Assembly: GCA_019022495.1 (NCBI GenBank)
Contig: JAFEKR010000042.1
Span: forward strand, 62,001 to 126,000
Direction: 5' to 3'
Source of the DNA: Epichloe hybrida
Lineage: Eukaryota > Ascomycota > Sordariomycetes > Hypocreales > Clavicipitaceae
Length of the DNA stretch: 64,000 bases
Shown: one piece after another, positions 58,603-64,000 of the stretch
Layout of the letters: each line of letters starts with the position of its first letter
How positions within the stretch are numbered: position 1 is the stretch's first letter
Made by a program: the position numbers and the translations under genes
The notes under the pieces: generated by a model
The model's input: only the letters and a program-made list of their open reading frames with translations
Told to the model about the DNA's origin: nothing
Databases searched by the model: none

Positions 58603-60695
58603 TCATATCCATTCCGCTTCATTGACTGGGGATTGGCTCTCTGGCGTCCATTTCTGTCGTCCGGGCGAATTAGCTCCTGGGCTGGGTGCTGATCCCTTGC
58701 TCTTGCCCACTGCTTTTTGCGCACTGTAAACCGTCGGACTGAGCCGTAGCTCTTCCTGAGGAGCCTCGCCGTCCTTTTCATTCGATGCCTTTGTGACATC
58801 GAGTGGTACCGGTGGAAGTTGCTTATCTTTGCTTTCTTCGGCATCGGTATCCAAAACGATCAAAGAGCTCGGCACGGGCGGCGCGGGAAGGTCAGACTCG
58901 GGTCTGTTGCGACGTTCCAATACTGCAGTGGGGGCCATCTGATAAAAGGACCGAACAGGGGGCATGTTGTCAATGTTGGAGACGCGCAGACCGATCGGTA
59001 CGGTGACCGATGAGGAGTCAAATGATGAGTCGCGATTGCGCCCTCCCCCCGAAAACCATATGGTCGGAGGAGCGGGTATCTCGTCGACGACTGGGTCTGT
59101 GAGGACCACGTCATTGCCCGAGGGGGCATATGCTGCGGCGGGAAGCATGTATGCGGTTTTGGGGTCTGGCGCAGTGTCGCGGGGGAAGATATTGTATGAG
59201 TTCTTCCGGGCATCTTGTTGCTGAGAGGCGGGAATGGTGGCGCTCGACGTTGTTGCGACCCCAATTGTAAAGGGCTGTGTGGCAGCGACAACATTTTGCT
59301 TCTCGCCTTTATTATTATCATTTGCATCAGAAGCGGCTGCTGCATTTTCAATGCCGGTCGGGGAATGGTAGTCGGTGGCTCGACGTTTCTGGAATCTTGC
59401 AGGCACCGGCACCGGTTGTTCCATTTGTTTGGTGAAAACGAAGCTATGAAGCTTCCTCGTCCTAGGATGCCTCACAGAGCGTCGGGAATCGAACTCGTGA
59501 TAGCCTTTGGGGCCGATTTTGCCGAGCCTACTTGAGCGCAAAAGTACGTATAGGATGCCGGTATATATTCCACTTAGGTTCACTGTTACCGCGGCTGCCA
59601 TCGACAACTGCGACTGCAACGAGCTGACTTTGGAACCATCGTCGGCAGAGACCGACAAAAAGAATGGGGCAGTTATTGACTGGTATGAGAAATTAGTTGG
59701 CTGTCTGCACCCGTCGAATCGCTGGTTTTGTTTGTGTTAACTCACCATCGAGATACCACCCAAGAGCATAAACCACGCCATCCATGATGCCGTGATCCTT
59801 TGTTGCTCGCCAATTCCAGACACCTGGTTCAGCCGATAGAAAACAATGCTGCTACCCACAAGAAGAGTAGAGGCAATTGCCACAATGATACCAAAACAGC
59901 CAAGAGCCCAACGTCTCAGAAAGAAGACGAGGGAAGCGAAACAGAAGTTGGGCGGAAGTACAAATCGAGTCAGAACGTAGGTTCCTATTGATCCGAGCAG
60001 AGGGATTGCTAAACAAGCCTGTAAGCTCCATTTATTTCGGGCAGAAAACGGATTGTTTGGGCGGAGAGCCTGGATTATCGCCTCCACGCCGAATGTGAGC
60101 TGCATGTACGGCACCATCAAGAAGGCTGATTCTGATCATTAGTAAAAAACATCATGTTTCAAAGAACAAAAAAAAAGAGTTTTACCTACAAGGAAGGAGC
60201 GTTTGTGAGAGGGGTGCGCAGCCCAGGATCAAAGAAGACTGCAGCCCAAAAGATTGAACGGCGGCAAAGATGATGCTCTGGCCAATGATCGATAAAGACA
60301 AAATGAAAGGAAAGATCTCAGCGGGGCCGACCAATTTCCAGAACGACGTTCTATACCATCAGGGTTAGAGAATGTACTCTTGTCTTTTGAGTGAGAGAAT
60401 CGCGGGGATTTTCGACCTACTTGAACCTGAAATCGGGATCATTTCTCCTCGAGTTCTTGTAACAGTCCCAGTATATCCCGGCAGCTGTTGCCGCTGATGT
60501 CAAAGCATTAAAACTCGCCAAAATGACAAACGACGTACGAATCGACTTGGAAGCCTGAAATCGCAGATTATTTATAAATGCCGAGGAACTGTTTGACTGA
60601 TGGTCAAACCCGTCAGGCGAGCCAGACAGCTGTGGCAGCCTTGGGAGCAGTTCACCCGGCGACGACTCGAGCCACCATGAGCCAGCGCCGTCCAT
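58603..60695 (-). CDS. Seven-TM membrane protein with long cytoplasmic tail (GPCR-like, unassigned)
   Basis: Four minus-strand exons, 60695-60421, 60350-60190, 60125-59746 and 59679-58603, encode 630 residues, all junctions in frame. After about 50 residues, seven hydrophobic segments follow: SFVILASFNALTSAATAAGI, IFPFILSLSIIGQSIIFAAV, LLPSFLMVPYMQLTFGVEAI, ACLAIPLLGSIGTYVLTRFV, ALGCFGIIVAIASTLLVGSS, SWMAWFMLLGGISMSITAPF, and MAAAVTVNLSGIYTGILYVL. The remaining 300 residues are hydrophilic, Ser/Pro/Asp-rich, starting with a basic RSSRLGKIGPKG. This is the topology of a fungal G-protein-coupled receptor; I do not find a class-defining motif (Stm1, Git3, PTH11 or pheromone), so the class is open. 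The first exon might be longer: the splice signal TTTCAG before residue 50 leaves some doubt about the N-terminus. Confidence 0.78.
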
Positions 60696-63600
60696 TGTTC
60701 AAATCTCTCGGGGTTTCTTTTTCCTCCTCCTCCGATTCTCCTTCTTCGACGCGTCTGAAGACCAAGGGGAAATGCTGAGAGCGTTTCGGTGGGTGGAAGA
60801 TGATGGTGGAGAAGAATAGACAAAGGCGTAATAATGCCTTGGCTGAGTAGCCGGAAGAAGAGGATATGGGGATAAACCCCGGGCTCGAGGCCGAAGAATA
60901 AAGCACCAGGTATGAACTCCCCCGATTCAGAAAAGGTGCAGAAAGTCACAAGGGCACAAGATGAACGCGGGGGAGAATCCAAGTACTGTAGATGGCGAGC
61001 TCGAGAACTTGGTGGCTTGGACGTTGATTGACACCATGATGGCGAGGGACCACAGCTCCGGACGGCGCTAAGCCGAGTCACTGCCAACAAAGGAGAGGTC
61101 GATCTCGGATTTGTCAGAAGTCTTCAGCCGGGGAACTAGGGGGCTCTCTTTCCGTGGACGCATGGCATAGACCTGGCGGCGACGGCTATCTTGGTGATGT
61201 TCCGTGTTCCAGGATGGGGAAAGTTGTCGCATGATGTGCCCGACCAGGGGAACGCTATGCACACAACTGCCCGCTTGCGGGTTCGGACCCACGACGCTAT
61301 CCCGTCTTTTAATGCCCTTGACACCAACAAGATCCATCAAAATGCAAGAGTTTGCGATGAATTTCACTGCCAAAGAAAAAAGTGGTCAGTGCATGCAAAA
61401 ACAATGCGAAAGCTTGTTGTTGAAAGGTCGTATAAATCGTGTTCGTCGGCCAAGAGATGTGAAGGCCACCACCCATCCGGCTGAGCCCATCCAGCACATC
61501 CAGCCTTGATTGAATGTGAGTGTCGGCCGTCTTCAAGCCGTGACTTCGAAGGCAGGTCAACGGTAGGGGGCTGTTTGATGAAACCCGCGATGCTTTTTCT
61601 GGGCTTGCATCTGACGCCATAGCTATCCAGAAGTCAGAAATCACTGTGCGTGGCTGTTTGGGACCAAAGATGTTGAAGCAATCTTGGAACACGTCCAAGT
61701 TTCGAAGACGGGTAGGTCGGATTTGCCATGGACACTAAGCCGTAACAGAAATGGTCGCTGCCCTGATCCCTTCGCTTTGGCCCATATAATGGACGACCTG
61801 AAACAAGCCTTGCCCATATTGGGTCGAAGTCTGGTGTTGAAATGGTGATTGTGTATCAGATTATTGCCTTCTTTCCAGAATATTGCCATAGTGGCCGTGC
61901 CAAAAAGTCCATCGCGGCCATGATTGCCCTGTCTTCTGCCCGGTAGTTCTCGCTACACTTGATATGCCCATAGCGACGCGCCGACAACTCGGTAATACGA
62001 TTTCGCCATCCCAAGGAGGGATGTGTTACATCGCACGGACAAGATGACCAAAATGTAGCCGAAGCAACGCATCCGAAAATAGTATATCGTATGTTAAGGA
62101 TTGCTCGTCGCCGGTTCTTCCATTCACGCTCTTCGTACTATAGTGCAAGTTATGAGTGCAAGTTCGTACTATCGCGTCATTTACATTAGCGTATCGGGGC
62201 ACCACTCACCTGTAATGGTCTCTTCTCCCCAGACAGAGTTAATCACTTGAATAACAAGGCACAAAAGATGTATAGGTAAGGAGGCTAAGAAGGGTCTGGG
62301 CTCGACCTGGTAAATCTCTTTTAAAACGCGAAGGCTACAATTCCGTACCCTAACCCCACTTCCCCTCTATTGCATACATATGTATGTACACAGGCGCGTG
62401 ACCTCAACCCTAATGCTTTGATTGGAGGCTCAATTGGAGGCTAGCCCCTGGTTCCAAATGAAGCCTTTTCTGGCAGGCTTCGACTGCATGTCGGCCATGC
62501 TAAAGTCCGAGCTAGCGTCACTGCCCTCGACTACGAAAAGTCGTGTCGCCGGTGTTCTTCCAGGCCAAACCCGGCATCGTCAATCAATCGCGGCTTTTGA
62601 CGCTGGCTCATTTGAGACTGCATTGCCTCCGAGCGTTGAGATGAATAAGAAGAACTAGCGGCATATAGTTGCTCCATCTTACAGTGTCTTGATCCCATTG
62701 CAATCCTGTGTGTTAGCCCAATAGCTTTTGATAGACGTCCACCAATCTGCCAAAGTGTTGCGAAGTAGCTCCATGAGAATGTACATATGAATCATCGTTG
62801 CTTAGTCAACCATGATATATTGCCCCCCCCCTCGAATCCCGTGCATGATATCGTCGCCAATCGTGCCGAGGTCCAATGCACAATTTTCTATGCCGTCATC
62901 GTCCTCGTAGGCCAGCAGCATTGGCAGCCAACAATGGAACGCGCGTTCGGTGCATTTTTCTCAGGCACGGGAAGCCCAAGGCAATCTGGCAGCCCCATCG
63001 TCATGGACAGGCTAGCCCTCACTCTCAACCGGATCGCCACAATGGAAAGAAGACGGATGTGCGCCGTGCTGAACGAACAGAGGCCAATCACCATCTTCAC
63101 TGGATTCCCGGAGTCAAACGTCCGCGCAGGCAACCGGATCTCGATGCAACATCAGCAAGCGACTGCAACCAATAGAAAACTTCAGCAAGGTGTTGTTCCA
63201 CAAGGAAAGCTCGCGGCTGCGGGCAGCTGCTGCCTCTCCCACCTTGGCCCTGCGTCGTCATGTATGTACGGATTACATATGCCAGAAAGCAGGCACCTTC
63301 CCCGCCCCCACCAACTCTATTATTACTAATATGCGACGTTGCGGCGTCATTCCTCTGCAAAGTGCTGTCTATCGATAACAACGCAGCCAGGCGAAGATTC
63401 ACAGATCAACGCTTTCATCATCAAGACAAATGACGCCGTCTTGTTGGACACGAGGCACATTTCAACCTATCATGGCGTGAGGGACTGTCATAAAAAGTGG
63501 CATGTACGCCAACGCGCGTCAAGCCAACAGGGGAATCGACGTCATTTTTGAAGCTCAAATCACTCCCGGATTGGACGAGACGAGAAAGACTGGGCGGGGG

Positions 63601-64000
63601 TGGGGGAAAGAGAGCTGTTTCCAGGAGTCCCGCAGTCGCCCCCCTCTCTCGAGCAAGCCGGAATTATTGCTTTGCCCATTCCATTTAATGAGGAAAAAAA
63701 GGCTTTCTGGCCCGGGGATTGCCGACCCGTGCCTTTCGTCAAAAATAGACAGATGCAGACCATGTCTTATCCACATGTACCAGCTTTTTGGTCCTTGACA
63801 ATCCAATCACCGGAGCTTGTACTCTGCCACCTCTTTCCTCCTCAGGAGGGAGGGGGGGAGGGGTGTGAAAGCTCAGGAATTGTTGAACGCTGCCGGCTTT
63901 GTCCATGACGCAATCCATCTTGAATCCGATCATGCGGATGTATCTCTACGTGTAAAGAGATCGGGAAAGACCCCCTCATTGATGAGGCTGAGTTGGCTCC
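60696..64000. other. Gene-free interval to the window edge
   Basis: No gene supported; open frames at 60572-61090 (-), 61068-61373 (-), 62787-63329 (+) and 63600-63908 (+) have no recognised family. Part of the interval is the promoter of the seven-TM gene. Confidence 0.55.

Noticed and set aside
61230..61315. tRNA-like GGGTTCGGACCC segment
   Set aside because: The T-arm stem has mismatches and no 5' acceptor partner was found.
62787..63329. 180-codon plus-strand frame near the window end
   Set aside because: No motif or codon bias; chance is more likely.

Overview
The window is nuclear DNA of a filamentous ascomycete (Pezizomycotina; Sordariomycetes, probably Hypocreales, is my inference from protein style and gene content). 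Most genes carry short introns of about 50-110 bp with GTRNGT donors and CAG/TAG acceptors, are monocistronic, and lie on both strands. The most recognisable products are fungal or eukaryotic: PEX16, a DNA polymerase delta small subunit, CENP-S/MHF1, a Far11/HAM-2-type STRIPAK subunit, a VIB-1/XprG-type Ndt80 factor, a CAX4-type dolichyldiphosphatase, a velvet-free set of SDRs, and WSC and MARVEL membrane proteins. No rRNA, tRNA, CRISPR or intact transposon was found.

Layout. 0-2.9 kb: the C-terminal part of a zinc-cluster transcription factor (cut by the window edge), then PEX16. 2.9-9.6 kb: gene-poor, with microsatellites and an AT-rich patch. 9.6-19.1 kb: an accessory-looking stretch with an MFS exporter, two short-chain dehydrogenases, a secreted single-pass membrane protein and a carboxymuconolactone-decarboxylase-like protein; short tandem repeats lie upstream of the first three. 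19.3-28.4 kb: DNA polymerase delta small subunit, an F-box-like acidic protein with an in-frame stop near its 5' end, an L-serine/threonine dehydratase, and CENP-S. 28.7-31.5 kb: a secreted haem peroxidase fused to three WSC domains. 34-44 kb: a MARVEL-like membrane protein, the Far11/HAM-2 STRIPAK gene, a DUF2011-type nuclear protein and the VIB-1-like regulator. 44-54 kb: ten kilobases with no gene I can support, rich in repeats and homopolymers. 54-60.7 kb: an RWD-RING-IBR-RING ubiquitin ligase, dolichyldiphosphatase (divergent from it), and a seven-TM protein with a long tail. 60.7-64 kb: nothing convincing.

The points most worth a second look are: (1) the Far11/HAM-2 reading frame is broken three times (a TGA, an extra base and probably a missing base), although its exon structure and family similarity are otherwise complete; (2) an 8-mer, ACTCCGTA/TACGGAGT, occurs 16 times by my reading, every time in non-coding DNA, and often extends to a palindrome CCGTACGG; (3) the peroxidase-WSC fusion; (4) a ubiquitin ligase with an RGG-rich tail; and (5) a single in-frame TAG splitting the F-box-like gene. 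HAM-2 and VIB-1, both linked in Neurospora to hyphal fusion and its consequences, lie 2.6 kb apart here, which makes the HAM-2 lesions more interesting if they are real.
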